Below, piece after piece: positions 6,239-6,943 of a stretch of 6,943 nucleotides of DNA. The stretch is from OMOG01 sp041485845. GTDB taxonomy: Bacteria > Acidobacteriota > Terriglobia > Bryobacterales > Bryobacteraceae. Location of the stretch: assembly GCA_041485845.1 (NCBI GenBank), contig JBGPKH010000495.1, positions 1 to 6,943 on the forward strand. The letters run 5' to 3'. Positions within the stretch are counted from its first letter, which is position 1. Every line of letters starts with the position of its first letter. The notes under the pieces are model-generated. The model made no database searches. It was given only the letters and a program-made list of their open reading frames with translations, and was not told the DNA's origin. Position numbers and translations under genes: made by a program.

Positions 6239-6943
6239 CTACTTCTTGTCCGGCGCACCCTTGCGGCCGCCTCCGCGGCCTCCGCGGCCGGGGGTGACGG
6301 CGTCCCAGGCGGCGTCGCCGGTTTGCGTGTAGCCCTTCGGCAGCGTGGTCCAATCGGGCCTGGTGATGCCGTTGAGATCGTAGACCACCTTGCCGTTGCG
6401 GATGGTCAGCTCGCAGGCCAGTCTCTGCTTGCCCGCGAGGCGCGCGCCGTACATGTCGGTGTAGCCGAAGTTGCCGTTCTCCAGCCGCAGCACGGCAACG
6501 TCGGCGGGCGATCCCACGGAGAGGTTTCCGAGCTCCTCGTGGTGGATCTCCCTGGCCGGGTTCCAGGTGGAGCGCACGATCACTTCGTCCAGCGTCATCC
6601 CCATTGCCAGGAACTTGCCCATCACGTTGAGCATGTCCTTCATGCCGGAGTTCATGCTGCCGATGTGCAGGTCGGTGGAAATGGAATCGGGATAGAACTT
6701 CTGCTGCATGGCGGGGACGGCGATGCGCCAGGCGAAGCTGCCGCCGCCGTGGCCTGCGTCGAAGATCACGCCGCGCTTGCGGCCGTCGATCATCCCCTGG
6801 TTCACCTTCCCGGAATCGTCGAGCTCGTGGCGGAGGCCGGAGAAGCAGTGAGTGTAGATGTCACCAGGGCGAAGCTTCTTGGTTAGCAGCTCGGCCAGCG
6901 GGCGCTCCGCGTGATCGGTTCCGAAGTCCACCATAACGGGGAG
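6239..6943 (-). CDS. Amidohydrolase/deacetylase-family metallohydrolase, C-terminal part (5' end beyond the window)
   Basis: The frame is open to the right edge: three more codons (LPV) precede the ATG at 6934, and that ATG is internal, within a barrel strand, not the start. The visible 234 residues are the second half of a TIM-barrel metal-dependent hydrolase of the amidohydrolase superfamily (dihydroorotase-like deacetylase group, as in Atu3266/EF0837 relatives). Counting from the ATG at 6934, likely metal ligands are His29 (YTHCF), His62 (FDAGHG) and Asp88 (STDLH). STWNPAREI and LSVGSPADVAVL are typical family segments near the C-terminus. The N-terminal HxH ligands lie outside the window. 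Known relatives hydrolyse acetylated or cyclic amide substrates; the substrate here cannot be told. The last about 20 residues form a Gly/Arg/Lys-rich tail after the conserved domain. The gene converges on the Asp-box gene and is probably unrelated to that operon. Confidence 0.9.
   Translation of the reverse strand, partial: LPVMVDFGTDHAERPLAELLTKKLRPGDIYTHCFSGLRHELDDSGKVNQGMIDGRKRGVIFDAGHGGGSFAWRIAVPAMQQKFYPDSISTDLHIGSMNSGMKDMLNVMGKFLAMGMTLDEVIVRSTWNPAREIHHEELGNLSVGSPADVAVLRLENGNFGYTDMYGARLAGKQRLACELTIRNGKVVYDLNGITRPDWTTLPKGYTQTGDAAWDAVTPGRGGRGGGRKGAPDKK
6270..6287 (+). repeat. 9-bp tandem repeat encoding the Gly/Arg tail
   Basis: CCTCCGCGG is present twice in tandem. On the minus strand it encodes the GRGGRGG part of the amidohydrolase's C-terminal tail. 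It is a small in-frame repeat that could vary in copy number between relatives without breaking the frame. Confidence 0.7.

Noticed and set aside
6152..6886. Plus-strand open frame of 244 codons at the right end
   Set aside because: It is antisense to the amidohydrolase, which shows family motifs and metal ligands; the plus-strand translation shows none.

Overview
The window looks like chromosomal DNA from an Acidobacteriota genome, most likely of the Solibacter/Bryobacterales type. The reason is that three consecutive genes encode exported proteins ending in what I recognise as the 'Solibacter uncharacterized C-terminal domain' (TIGR03437 type). Two of them carry beta-propeller repeats and one also carries a DUF7948-like domain, a combination typical of that lineage. 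The DNA is GC-rich throughout. All family assignments come from reading the sequence; no database search was run.

Layout. Positions 1 to about 297 hold no convincing protein gene but are dense in short perfect inverted repeats. Read on the minus strand, they contain a block resembling the exon-binding part of domain I of a bacterial group II intron, whose remainder would lie beyond the left edge. Positions 333-1736 (+) encode a 467-residue exported protein with an unrecognised N-terminal half and the shared C-terminal module. Positions 1774-4572 (+) hold a long secreted protein: signal peptide, DUF7948-like domain, seven SBBP beta-propeller repeats and the C-terminal module. Its frame is broken twice, by an extra T in a T7 run at 3284-3290 and by an 8-bp tandem duplication at 3532-3547. 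Positions 4615-6192 (+) encode an intact 525-residue secreted protein with seven Asp-box (YCF48/BNR-like) repeats and the same C-terminal module. On the minus strand, 6239-6943 is the C-terminal part of an amidohydrolase/deacetylase-family metallohydrolase that runs off the right edge and converges on the preceding gene.

The three plus-strand genes are separated by only 37 and 42 nt, so they probably form one operon. They would export a set of surface or periplasmic proteins that differ in their N-terminal modules and share the C-terminal one. The last two C-terminal modules align without gaps at a constant offset of 1620 bp, with about 65% amino-acid identity by hand count, so they are tandem paralogues. 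The most unusual points are the broken but fully reconstructable seven-blade propeller gene, the repeated use of one C-terminal module on different propellers, and the probable group II intron edge upstream. I see no CRISPR array, tRNA, rRNA or recognisable defence system.
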